Shown here piece after piece: positions 53,285 through 64,000 of a stretch of 64,000 nucleotides of DNA. Origin of the DNA: Paramacrobiotus metropolitanus (Eukaryota > Tardigrada > Eutardigrada > Parachela > Macrobiotidae); the NCBI RefSeq assembly GCF_019649055.1, contig NW_026570228.1, positions 1,674,001 through 1,738,000 on the forward strand. Direction: 5' to 3'. The notes beneath the pieces were generated by a model that saw nothing but the letters and a program-made list of their open reading frames with translations, ran no database searches and was not told the origin of the DNA. Numbering within the stretch: the stretch's first letter is position 1; each line of letters opens with the position of its first letter. The position numbers and the translations under genes are program-made.

Positions 53285-54487
53285 GCTGCATTCCGCACTT
53301 TGAAGTTTAGGCGTTCTGAATGTTTCTGTTTGGCGCCTTGGATGGTTTTATTGTATTTTACACAGTTTTTTGTTTTTTTACGGATACCCCGCTCTTGTTT
53401 GTGGCTATTCCGTGAACGGTGTACTTTAAAGTCTTATTTCGCAAATATTACTCTTGATTGGTTTTTACGATTGATTACTTCTGTATTTGTTTCGTAGAAG
53501 TAATGCCTGTTTACTGTCAGGACACCATGTATCCAAATCTGCTTCTGAAACGGAAGAAGTGTCCGTACTCCGTACTAAAAGGTTAAAAAGGCATCTGTGA
53601 AAGGCAAAGTGATACATAAAACCAGAAAATCTTAGGATCAAACATCTGGATGCATTCAGAAGATTTCATGGGGCAAAATATTCTGTCCTTTTTGATCTGT
53701 GCTTTGAATTTGCTGAGTTGCTGGTATCCCTTCAGAAATATCGACACGGTAGAGGATCAGAAATGCAACAAAAACACTATAAATTGGCAAAAGTTGAATA
53801 TTTTGATAGAAAACGGCATCGTACTTAGTTAGGTATGTAAAGTTATAAGCCTTGCATACGGTATATACTACGGGTAGTGCTACAATTGTACCCGTGAATA
53901 GCATTAATGGTTAATTAACAGCCTGACTGTACTTACATTACTACATAAAATACGATAATAAACAAGTCTAGGTCAACTTCAGCGGAAAATCTTTTTGAAC
54001 GGTTTTGCTGTTTGCGGCACGATTGCGCAGTTAAAAGGCGACAGGAAACCGCCGCTATCGGGTGACTGACGCTGCGAATGATTAGTACTGTACCGAACAA
54101 GCTGGAACAAGTTGACTGGCAGTCTGGCAGTGACTGCACTGATAAGTGAACTGCATGGTTTGCGGTTTGCTGTCGTCCAGTCTGCCTGTTTTCACTTTTC
54201 CTTTTGATTTCTGCGATGTCGTGTTGGAGGATTTCTTTTGCTAACAGCGGTTGTATTTCTTACAAGTTCTTTTGAATCCTTAACTGAATATTTTGTTTAT
54301 AGTTTCCATAACTTGTTCTACGTATGATTCCTCTCCGCTAAACCGTAGAACACCGTGTTACGGTTTTCCCGTGATCAGCTCGAATCTGAAGCACCTGTTG
54401 CTTCTTATCCATATTTGCTTTTTTTCTCCTCTCGTTTTCCACAATTGTGTGACAACCAGTTTTTCCATCCCGTATCCTCCCATAGCA
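53285..54487. other. Intergenic gap between BRAP and the UAP56-like gene
   Basis: The two genes are in tandem. The gap should hold the BRAP 3' UTR and the promoter of the next gene. Open frames at 53650-53904 lack splice support and family resemblance. I see no repeat with clear ends. Confidence 0.5.
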
Positions 54488-56894
54488 ATGATGCCGTCGA
54501 ATCGTCGCAACACCGTCATGCAGCCGTCGACATCCCACTGTCCGCTGACCAAAACTCCGATCGAGATTCTGATCGTCGATGAAGAACTGGACTACAGCGA
54601 TCCCGGTGATCTGCTCAACGCCAGCAGCACGAACGCCAGCGATCGCACATCGTCCACGGCTTCTTCCTCTATCAATGCCTCGCTACAGAGCACCCCGGAA
54701 TCCGTTGAGATAGACGGAGGGAATAAAGAGAATCGAGGCGAGAAGCTGGTGCAGAGCATGCTGCAACATGATCGTTTTCATGAGGAATTGGATTATGGCG
54801 TCGACGAGGAGGATGAGGCGATCGCTGTGGATGAGGAAGAGATGGCGGCGGAAGATGGTGCAGTAGAGGAAGTGGGAGCGGATGGTATGGAGATGGCGGA
54901 GACGACGCTGAATCTGACAGGAGACGACCTGGATCGGTTTGTGGAGGATGTGGTGAATGGGTTGGCTGAAGGGAGTTGTGTCAATGAGGACATCGAGCAG
55001 GCCTTCAACTTCACGGGTACGGTGGCGTAATAACAATATTGTATTATTATTATTATTATTATGCCAATTTTGCTATGTGTTTATTACTGTAATCGTAATA
55101 TCCTGTGTCTTTGTGAGCAAAATGAACGTCTTATAATTTTTTTAGTAATTAAGTTATTACGTAAGTATATAAAAACTGAATATGGTGAGAGCAAATTGTC
55201 GCACACAAATTATATCAATCAGATCGTGAAACTGCTGTTTGTTATTGTGTGCGCTTGGTGACTGAATGTGATTATTACACGGTAAATAAAAAAATCAGAA
55301 ACCTGTTTACATAATCGGTAATGCGCGGTTAATGTGTTGAAGAATTTTGAAACTACTAGCATTAATTTTCGATGCGGGCGATATGGTTTCGGAGCATTGT
55401 TGCATTTTATCGTTTGCCGTGCGAATTATGTTGTTCGAGAAAGAATGCTATCTCTTTCACACGAGAAAAAATCATTAGAGCGTGACGAATGAGTATCTGA
55501 TTTTAGATTCGGGTATCGGAAGCAGTTTGAGCGTAACCAGCGGTTCACCGACTGCGACGACAAAATCCACAACCGCATCCAATGCCTCGACTGCTACTCG
55601 CATCAATGACGCCATCCCGCGTCTGCCCGCTCCGCAGTCTCCGGAAATCTTCCCACCGGGGTACAACACTACGCCACCGGCTTGTGCTCATGCCGATATC
55701 ACGAAGAAGCTGTGCTATCTGGCTTACCATGAACTGCCGGGATATCCGCTGTTACAAACCAGCTACACCTTTCTCAAGCGGCGCTATCCTCCCGTACGGC
55801 ATCAGTTCCTCCATGTGTGCCACTATGAGACGGAGAAGGAGCTCATGCAGCGGTTGTGTCACTTTCTGACGGATACCTTTGATTACGATAAGGTGGTGAT
55901 TATTGCGAAACGCAGTGAGCGGGCGGAGGATATTCGCAATGCGTTGAAGCATCTGTGTGATTTGGATTCGTTGCTCATTACGGGTAAGTGTTATCACTGT
56001 AAAAGAGTCGTCAGCGGCTACAGAGTACAGATGATAGCGCCAGATGCCAGAATATTTGTTTAAAAAACGGGTAAACCCAGATGCGCTAACGATAATTAGC
56101 TGCCCTAGACGGCAGCTTGAATTGATTAATAATTATATCGTGGAAATAATAATTATCTCGTGCAAAATAAGTAACAATTTTATCGTGTAAATTAGTTTTA
56201 TCCTGCTGTCGGCATAATTATATCCGATATAGCAAGCATTGAGATTTCCAAATTCGAGGGTAAATGGCTTTGTCGAGATATGCATTTATCTTTATAGCCG
56301 GATTAAAGCGGTATTCTTATTGTTAGCCTGCTATTTCAGGCTGCCCGCGGCATTCGTCACAGACGTAGCAAATGTGTGAAGTGGCTATGGCGCTGACAGT
56401 CTCATTCAGCTTCATAACCGGCTTTAGCTGCAAAGCCTGTTTAAACTTCTAGCATTTTATCATCCATTATAGTACCGTAAGCATAGATATTTTCGTTGTG
56501 CCTGTGAATTGTTATAATACATGAGAGGCTTTTCTGTTATTATGCAGATGAATCTCCGAAGGAGCGGAATACGAAGATCTTCGATCATTTCCAGCGCGGC
56601 ACACGCCGCATCCTCGTGTGTCCGGCCAGCACCCATCCACCGAGCCGGTGTCTATCCGGTGTTAATCTCGTCGTGTACTGGAACAGCCCGTGGACGGGAA
56701 TCCATTTCGAGTGGATGCTGGACCGACTGCCCGCTAAAGCGCTCATCTTGATGGTGCTGAAGCAGCAGCATGACTGGAAATATCTGCAGCTGTGTAAAGA
56801 ACGCTACGGGATTGTCTTCCCCGAATTGGATGTTGACTCGCGGAATGAGGATTATGCGGGATTTATTAACGCTCGCTTTCGCAAGGAAATCTGA
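54488..56894 (+). CDS. UAP56/DDX39B-like protein containing only the RecA2 domain, 3 exons
   Basis: Exons: 54488-55016, 55507-55983, 56548-56894, joining to 451 codons (450 aa). Phase-1 junctions join NFT-D-SGIGSS and SLLIT-D-ESPKER. The N-terminal 176 residues are acidic and Ser-rich (EELDYGVDEEDEAIAVDEEE). Residues 177-270 are Ser/Thr/Pro-rich. Residues about 273-440 align with the second RecA domain of UAP56/Sub2: RHQFLHVCHYETEKELMQRL, YDKVVIIAKRSERAEDIRNA, ESPKERNTKIFDHFQRGTRR, ILVCPAS, NLVVYWNSP, then ERYGIVFPELD. There is no RecA1 (no Q-motif, Walker A or DEAD). The motif V and motif VI positions (RGxD, HRxxRxGR) are not conserved (PSRCLSGVN, EWMLDRLPAKA). It therefore cannot be an active helicase and may act as a decoy or scaffold. 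If intron 1 is retained, exon 1 reads into a stop at 55028. Confidence 0.75.
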
Positions 56895-58729
56895 GATTGC
56901 GCGACGCAATTGGAAGTTCCAGTTACGTGCGCCACCGGTGGTTTCTGGGCGGTGGTTTGCCGATGTAAAGGTACGTAACAGTGGCACCACTCCGTACTGT
57001 GTTGCGAATTTCTGTCTTCGGACTCGTCCCGGTTTATTTGAAGAACAGCTGCAGTCGCGGATATTAATATCCGCATATCGTAATTCTGAACGCTCTTACC
57101 CATAGAAACAGTGCTTTTATTCGTTCCAGATGTTCGTTCCTTTTACTATATATCCTCATTTGTTTTTTGTAGTTTTTATCGGAAAGCGCCAGAATTCGTC
57201 GTGAATCCCTGTACAATATAGTCGGTGGAGGACTGTGTAATTGAGAGTGATGGTGTCGCTTTAGTCTTCTATCCGCTTCTGTAGAAAAATCTGTACTTTG
57301 GTTGGAAACCTTTCATGTCGGTACTTACCAATTGTCTTTAGACTGTGAATTTGTGACATTTTATACTGTTTGATTCTGTTACAGATTACTCTATTTTGTC
57401 CGTTCCTCAAATCTAACCATCGAGGGCGATGGAAAATTATACTTTTTTTATGTTTGTTATCCTTTTAACTTGTCACTTTGGTTTTGTTTGAATAATTTAG
57501 TTTGTATTTTTTACAGTTACAAAAGAATCGATGCGATTAAAGCATTAGATGTACGTGCTAAACTTCGTTGGTCTGTTGCCTAAACACTTTTACGTAAATC
57601 CTTAATTGTGCTGAATGAAAAGCTGCAGTTCTTGAATTCGATTAATTTTCGTAACGGAAATAACGACGATAATGTTGTATTGGTTCAAATATTACATACC
57701 GGTTTTGAGTTTTGATATTAAATACAGAGGATCTGTATTATGTAAAACAGCGCATCTACGTAACCTCAGTTTTAATTCAGATTGGCACTTTGCAGTACAA
57801 AGGTCTCAAATTTCTATGAAAGAAAAGATCTGATTAATCGGCCTCAGCCGAGTCTGAGGCTATGAGCAGGCCCAATTATCAGAACATTTCGTCCAGATTA
57901 TCCGAAGGTGTACTGTTCCCATGACAGAGACGGCGTTTCCCGCGTTGGAGTTCGATAATAATCTCAGTCACTGCACAAATACGAACAAAGCCCGTACCTA
58001 CAACGGCATTTCTTCGTAAAATGTAAAGTTCCTCCGTAGAATTTCAAGGGTAAGTGCACTCTGCACCCAATGCACTGACTAACGACAACTACTTTGTGTT
58101 ATAGCCGCACAAATCCGTATAAACGACGAACAAACACTGCAGTATTACATACATAGGCTAATGCAAATACACGGTACGGTAATGTGTGACTGGGGACACA
58201 CTGAAACCAGTACTGCAAAAGCACAATTACCTTCTACTCAAAACTAGCACATTTCCTTGGCAATTTTTTTAATGCAGCGCATTCTGTTTTGAAAAACACC
58301 GTCATGAACTGTTAGAAAACAATCTCAAAATACTGACATTATTTGGCATTATCACCTTATTACAGAATTATTTCGGAATAAAAGGGCGTTAGTTCCATTT
58401 CGCGCATGTCTCACATTTGCATTTTGTACAACCGTAAATGCAACCATACGCTAATCTCTTTAACGATCCCGCGATAAACGCAACATCCCACATATCCTAA
58501 TATCTGCCTTGAAATCAGTTCGCAACAAATTTCCCCACTTCTCGTTACTCGATCACGGTGCAAACGGCCGATCCCTCGAATAAGGAACTGCAAAAATATA
58601 CAGTACACGCGGTCAGTGTATTAAAGTTTAAACCATAACATTTCAGATGCGGTATGAAATATTTCCAGTTTTTACACCAGCAAACAGAGCTCCACATTGC
58701 GTAAGATATTTTCTCACCCGTTCACTGGA
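56895..58729. other. Convergent intergenic gap, nothing supported
   Basis: This is AT-rich DNA between the 3' ends of the UAP56-like gene (+) and the 379-aa gene (-). Small open frames are chance. It presumably holds both 3' UTRs. There is a short palindrome, GATTAATCGGCCTCAGCC…GTCTGAGGC, near 57830-57862. Confidence 0.5.
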
Positions 58730-61109
58730 TCAGTAATAGTTCTGATAATCCCTGCTGTCGAATAAACACTGTGGATCGTCGCCTAACTCCCCTTCAATGT
58801 CCCTTTCCATTTCCAGATACTGACGCTCCAATTCCTCGGACGAGACATCACCGTCACTCTCACTGTCCGATAAACTTTCCCCGCTAGTAGGCAGATCTTC
58901 ATAGCAGCACAGATGCTGCATATAAGGATCGACACCGGTGTGGCCGCTCATACTAGAACAAAAACAAACTATATAAATACAACACACACACTGCAATTCA
59001 TCTATCTGGTTCAACGTTCATCGCCGCCGCAGAAAGCACGTAACAATAATCGTAAAACATACCGTAATCTTAGATCATGCAAACTGCACGGTTGCGGGGT
59101 TGTTTTGATGACAACAGCATCCTTCTGCGGTGCACCAGCTCCACCGTAATGTGGAGGAAAAAATGATTGCGCGCTAGGAGTGCACATTCTGCAACAACAG
59201 GAATTTGCTACACGATGTACCAGCAAATTAGAACCGATCAAATGAATCCCATTTTGTCGCTCACCGAGGATCCATTGGTTCGAAGGTATTCAGGAGCGTC
59301 GCTTGACGGCATGCCGTGACAACGGCATCCAGATCGTTATTGTAGCGATTACAGAGGAACGTCAGATGATACGTCTCCGGCTTCAGGGAAAAGCCAATAT
59401 CGGGGAACATTCCCGTCTTCCAGCGGGACACGGCAACGTAGACCGACCAGTAGTCGATGTGCGGTAAGCAAGCGATCTGCATTAATCCGCGATGCTGCAT
59501 TCGATAGCCAGACATTCCCTGCAAATCACACCAAAGTTATCGTCAATACTATTGCTTATTAAGTAATTAGCTGTAATTTACGAAAACCAAAAGAACAAGC
59601 GTTTATACTAGGAAAAATGCACGTTGGCGTGCATTTGGCAGACCGGAGCGCAGCATTTCCTTGGAGTACTGTATAATACTACAAACTTAGTTTTGAGCAC
59701 TTAATTATTTGATCAGTCAGAGTACTTTACTTTATGTATATGTAGAATAATAAGATTTTATATTATTTTGCAAAAGGACTTAGCAACATAAACATGCACT
59801 TCCAATTACTCTTTGGAAATGGCTTTCGTAACAACCTTTCGTAACAACTTCTCGTAACGACCTTTCGTAACGGACAGAAATCAACGAAAGTATTAGTCTT
59901 GAATATAGAGGACCTTCGCTACGCTCCGGTCGACCAAGACGACTCTGATTTGGCAAGGTAATTTAGTCCATGAAATAGGCTTTTATTTGTGACAACGTAA
60001 ACGTTCCCGTTGGTACACACAGTAAGTAATTACTAATCAGATTTTCACAGTGAAATTAACTACGGTTGTAAAGTGTAAACTGCTCAATTTTAATAGCGTC
60101 TATGGTAACATTTCCACCAAGCGAAGAAACGACTAACGCGAGGCGATTAGAAACAGCGTTTTCGTTACAAAAACTGGCATCCTCCATTAAATTCACCCAC
60201 AAAATTAGTAACTCATGCAATAAAAAGTTAAAAAGTTATTAAAAAAGTACATTACTTTCAAAAATAGTAACTCACCATCGGTCCAATATTGAGCGTCTTC
60301 CTAATGGCCACCTCCCAGAGACTGACGGCATTCTGTTGAAAGTTTCTCTCCCATTGACGGTCGCTTGATGGAGTGGTCATCCATCTGGGCGGATCAAAAT
60401 TAATTTTCCCCCACCGGCCAACCACATCGTCCAGCTGCTGCAGTGAAAACGACCAGGCCGTCGCGTCCACTTTCCTGTCGTTGTATGCCGTCAGACTGCC
60501 ATCGGATCGCTGCAGATCCACGCCCAGCTCCTTGCCCAAGTGCTGCAGCGCCAGATACAGGGTCTGACGGTACATCTGCATGTGGCTGGGCACATCGGAC
60601 CCGTGGACCATCGAGTTGCTGCGGCACAGTTGCTCTACAATCACACAAGCACTACAGTACTCGGCCGTCATCAGTGTGATTGCGCCCCAAATCTTTCTGA
60701 CACCATCTTCACACAAAAAACCGCATTTTCACAGAACTTTATTTCAAAAACGAAGATCAACTGCAAACTACGTAGGCTAGTAAGAAATTTCACTAATAAA
60801 ATGTTTATCGACAGCGGCGCTGTCGTCCCAGCGCTGAAAATTTCTTGAAAAATTGGTAAACCAGATAAAACTTAAACAGTAAACGACAGTTATTGGTCCG
60901 TACAACGAAAACCAGGCTGGTCCACGCTGCAATTTCGATAAATCAGCGAGAAAAGTACCGTACTATTAAAAGGCAGTTGGTAAAGTCTAGCGGACGCTCC
61001 TACCTGCGCGCGTTTTATTCAAGATTTCCATGATCAGCTTGCTGGTGGGTTTGCAGGCTGCGTCGGTCGAGGGAGTTTGTGGGGACTGTGTTTCGTGAGA
61101 TCGCCGCAT
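58730..61109 (-). CDS. Unrecognised 379-aa protein with acidic C-terminus, 5 exons
   Basis: Exons, 5' to 3' on the minus strand: 61109-61004, 60706-60276, 59518-59265, 59188-59063, 58952-58730. All phases agree and the CDS is 380 codons ending TGA. After a short polar N-terminus (MRRSHETQSPQTPSTDA), residues 35-260 look like a folded, tryptophan-rich globular domain (MYRQTLYLALQHLGKELGVD; WSFSLQQLDDVVGRWGKINF; WSVYVAVSRWKTGMFPDIGF; ETYHLTFLCNRYNNDLDAVV). The tail is acidic and Ser-rich (SLSDSESDGDVSSEELERQY) and ends in DYQNYY. There is no signal peptide or transmembrane segment. I do not recognise the family. The intron-exon structure and composition make it a convincing gene. It shares a 0.75-kb divergent upstream region with the CPEB gene. 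Confidence 0.7.
59608..59932. repeat. Dispersed repeat, copy 2
   Basis: This is a second copy of the repeat at 49402-49681, same orientation and longer because of internal small insertions (for example an extra TTTCGTAAC-type unit near 59840-59870). It lies in the intron between exons 2 and 3 of the minus-strand 379-aa gene. The array of CTTTCGTAACGAC units is internally repetitive. No coding capacity. Confidence 0.8.
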
Positions 61110-61858
61110 GGTTTTTGGGACTTCGACAGTTCGACTACCCTATTAACAAACTGGGACTACTGTGTTAAAACTACAATCAAGGTAAACCTTGATTGTAAGA
61201 TGTATGCAGCAGATGGATTCCACACAATAAGTAATTATGCTATACAAAAAGAGAAAACGTTCAGTTACAGACTGTAACTTACAGTCGTATCTGTGTTACT
61301 TTTGAGGCAGCTCAGGCAGATAAACGATTTTTGTAATCGGTTTCGAATTCTCATTTGAATTCACATAAATCCCATCCGCACTTCGTACGGCACGGGGTTT
61401 AAAAGCTTACCAAGTACGAATTTACTAGTATACTTCGTACCTACAGACGATACAGTAGACTGAGTACAGAGAGCTTAGGTTTTGTTCGTATGTTGTTGAA
61501 CCAGCCATTCTTCGAAATTTACTGGACGCAAATTTTTAAAGTTGTGAGCCAAGACAGGTTAACGACGAAGTAAACAATAGAGGAGAAAAGGGGCTGGTCT
61601 AGGTTTGCGCTTCAGCCAATCCCGCACGCCCGTTTCTAGGTTGATGAGCAAATGAAATCTTCGAGTTCGGAAGAATATACTGACGATGAATACTGATCAT
61701 TTGTCTAGCCAGTCTCATTCTTGCCTGCGCTCCGACTTGTCCTAGCATTCTCATCGTCAGACGTTATCCTGATCAACGGCTTTTTCGCCTTGTTATTGTT
61801 TTTACGTTTCTAATTTTTTTAGCCTTTTACAGTGTACAGCCAGCTTCATTGAATAACC
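61110..61858. promoter_or_regulatory. Divergent upstream region of the 379-aa gene and CPEB
   Basis: The start codons face away from each other across about 750 bp, so the region should contain two promoters or one bidirectional promoter. The inverted AAGGTTTACC/GGTAAACCTTGAT pair at about 61169-61196 forms a short hairpin (ACAATCAAGGTAAACCTTGATTGT). No TATA box is evident at a plausible distance. Confidence 0.4.
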
Positions 61859-64000
61859 ATGGCCTCTCTGACTACTGCCAGCGGAATCTGGTGCCATCGC
61901 CCGCTCGTTGAAGCCGTGGCCTTACGACACCCAAAGATCGTTGATCTTCCGTTTATCCCGCTGGTATGGACGGGATCTGTGATGACCCCGCACATCTTGG
62001 GATCGTCTTTCTCCACCAAGGTGAGCAACTCATCGTCCGTATAACGAGTAGATCTTTTTCCGTTTTTGCGCTGTAGTTTCCATACGATTTCGCAACAATT
62101 TCAGTATGCAGTACTTCGTTTGAGCGTTGTAGGTTTGTTTCGTATCATCGTGTGTGAGGTGCTTCATGAAATTTCAGATATTTATTCATAATTACTGGGA
62201 AACAGTTTGCTGAGCAGGTGTAGTCGTAAAATCGCCGAGTAGTAGACTAATTATGGATGAACTGCTACAGCATAATAAAGGATAATCTTCGGAATGTTTC
62301 TGACTTCCTTTTTGGGGTACTGTCGTTACTCGTAAGTATCCGTTCTGTTTGTGCCTAAAATACCGCTGTTTCATTATTTTAACGCACAGGAATAGTAGGC
62401 TGTTGGTGTTCTGGGTAATTCAGACATTAACAGGGCCCGCTCAGGCTCGCCTATCAGAAAAATAGTGTGATTGATGCAGTTCAGTACTGTACATACAGTA
62501 TCAGCATCGATACTGTAATCTTTCGTTGTTTCTAAATACTTCAAATTCGGAAATGAAAAAAATGCTAGTATGATACTGCTGTTCACCTTTCTGAAACAAA
62601 TTACAATTTCAGTATTGTACTACATCTCGAAAAATTTTTCTGATTATTCAAACTTTTTTCAGAACCACTAATACCATGAGTAGGAACTAGGAATCTACAT
62701 ATCATAAATTATTTTTAAAATTTACGGTAACTGCAAAAGTTTAATCTGGAATTAGGAGTTATTGTTCCAGGAATAAAGACGTAGCGATTTATGAATCTAC
62801 AGATACCGCATCATGGTCCGCATGCGTACGTAAGCATCGCAGTTTAATTGCCGTACTTCGCCATTCTCATTATTTTAATCAACACCGCTGTAGAAATCGT
62901 TACTACATAATTATGCCCTTTACGGGAGCTTTGCACTTTGAAGTTTGAATAATTCTAAGCATCACATACCGACCGCCGTCGGTGCTCGTTTTTCATATAA
63001 TGAGAATAAGCGGTTACAGTGAGTCGCTTCAATATACGTACCCATGAAGCCAGACAGAGAGAAAGAGAAGAAAGACTACTGTCTACACGGCATCCCCCCT
63101 CTGGATCAGACCAAACATTTGTCACTTGAAGATTACGGAAAAGATCTCAAATGTGCTATTGAATCAAACGGGATCTCTGTCAGATTTGTGTCTATTTATT
63201 CTGCTAAAAGTGGTCGTAAGAACAGCTTTTGTTTGCGCGTGTTGGTTCGTTTGCCCATGAATCAGACAAAATGTTCTCTCCTGAAAACTGGCCTCCTAAC
63301 ATTGGGGTGCGTGAGTGGCTGTTTGCCCCCAAGGAGGGCCAGCAGTGTCAGTCTTTGTTTGCTGTTTAAATTTTGAATCATTTTAAGTAGTTTCTACCTG
63401 CGCAAGCTCATTGTTATCTGAATAGGCCATTGCCAAATAAACATCATATACGTACCTGAAGCATAATTTTTTTGGTTACTTTTTCTAGACGAAAAATCGA
63501 TTTTTATTCGTTCTCGTTATTGAATATACATGTTAAAATAATTTTCGAGTTTTTTGTAGGTTTTCGTGGGTGGTGTGCCGTGGGATATCACGGAAAAGGA
63601 TCTGCAGTCCGCTTTTGCCTGCTTTGGAGCGGTAAAATTCGAGTGGCCGGTCGGGTTCGGACCAAAGAGCGCTGGCAAAGCACGGGATCTGCAGTCGTCC
63701 CCACTGCGGGGACCGAAATATGGTAAATCGTTCTGTTATTTTTTAATATATATTTCTCGTCTACATCTCTGGCGCCGGAATACTGTCGAGACATAATGAT
63801 ATTTCCCGTTATTTTTGAAATAGATGCATATTTAGAATTCTATCCTGCACACTTTCGTATATATGTGCATAAAGCGCAGGTGACCAACGGACACCATAGT
63901 TTGCAGTGTCTTGAGTCATATAATTATACGACCAGCTATCTTATGCGCATTTGATAGTAGGGAAGCGCATATACAGTTTGTGCATTCGGTGGCGGTGACC
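61859..64000 (+). CDS. CPEB1: CPEB1/Orb-type cytoplasmic polyadenylation element-binding protein, partial
   Basis: Exons seen: 61859-62020 (54 codons, ATG in a good ACCATGG context) and 63560-63722, joined in phase 0 to read [20 protein letters not shown] followed by [13 protein letters not shown]. This is the start of RRM1 of CPEB1/Orb ([13 protein letters not shown]… FG… VEWP). The remaining RRM1, RRM2 and zinc-binding domain lie past 64000; the exon ends with a phase-1 donor (GTAAAT at 63723). CPEB proteins bind U-rich CPE elements in 3' UTRs and control poly(A) length and translation. Only about 54 residues precede RRM1, much shorter than typical CPEB N-termini, so upstream exons may be missing or this is a short isoform. 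Confidence 0.85.
63044..63376 (+). other. Open frame in CPEB intron 1, possible transposon fragment
   Basis: This is an ATG-initiated 110-codon frame ([20 protein letters not shown]…) with a hydrophilic, protein-like first 80 residues. It lies in the 1.5-kb intron between the two CPEB exons on the same strand. It has no splice support for inclusion in CPEB. The first half could be a degraded retrotransposon ORF1-type fragment, but I cannot name a family. Confidence 0.25.

Noticed and set aside
54683-55036. 117-codon minus-strand open frame
   Set aside because: Shadow of the acidic N-terminal exon of the UAP56-like gene; the Leu/His-rich composition is typical of antisense acidic coding.

Overview
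The window is eukaryotic nuclear DNA. Genes are split by many short introns (about 55-900 bp, a few over 1.5 kb) with GT-AG borders and strict phase continuity, and intergenic DNA is AT-rich. The proteins are animal: RFX, BTAF1, Grb2/Drk, RXR, BET bromodomain, BRAP and CPEB. The Grb2 homologue ends in the same PYHS as Drosophila Drk, so an ecdysozoan invertebrate is likely. A tardigrade-like genome is my guess, but the lineage is not proven by the window. All exon models were built by hand from splice sites, reading phase and remembered family sequence.

Layout. 1-2814: transposon-like DNA and a few orphan exons. 2815-12052 (+): RFX-family transcription factor, 16 exons. 12635-28043 (-): BTAF1/Mot1, 26 exons, about 1792 aa, convergent with RFX. 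29547-33901 (-): Grb2/Drk adaptor, 5 exons. 35690-38757 (+): RXR/USP-like nuclear receptor, 5 exons, divergent from Grb2. 39924-40760 (-): weak cysteine-rich locus. 41476-43384 (-): unrecognised 329-aa protein. 45317-47393 (+): compact one-bromodomain BET protein. 47394-51230: repeat-rich, including a hAT-type element with an 8-bp target duplication. 51231-53284 (+): BRAP. 54488-56894 (+): protein with only the second RecA domain of a UAP56/DDX39B-like helicase. 58730-61109 (-): unrecognised 379-aa protein. 61859 to beyond 64000 (+): CPEB1/Orb-type RNA-binding protein, cut by the window end.

The most unusual signal is inside BTAF1. Exons 6-9 were tandemly duplicated. The extra exon 9 has decayed. 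The extra exons 6', 7' and 8' keep exact length, phase and splice sites, and 7' and 8' differ from 7 and 8 only at synonymous positions. They form a complete second cassette that could replace exons 6-8. The single usable exon 9 lacks one base relative to the expected frame. A second unusual feature is that two chromatin/RNA proteins appear as reduced forms: a BET protein with only bromodomain 2, and a UAP56-like protein with only RecA2 and no recognisable motif V or VI.

Functionally the genes are unrelated housekeeping and regulatory genes: transcription (RFX, BTAF1, RXR, BET), Ras/MAPK signalling (Grb2, BRAP) and RNA handling (UAP56-like, CPEB). I see no operon-like or pathway cluster, no rRNA, no convincing tRNA and no CRISPR.
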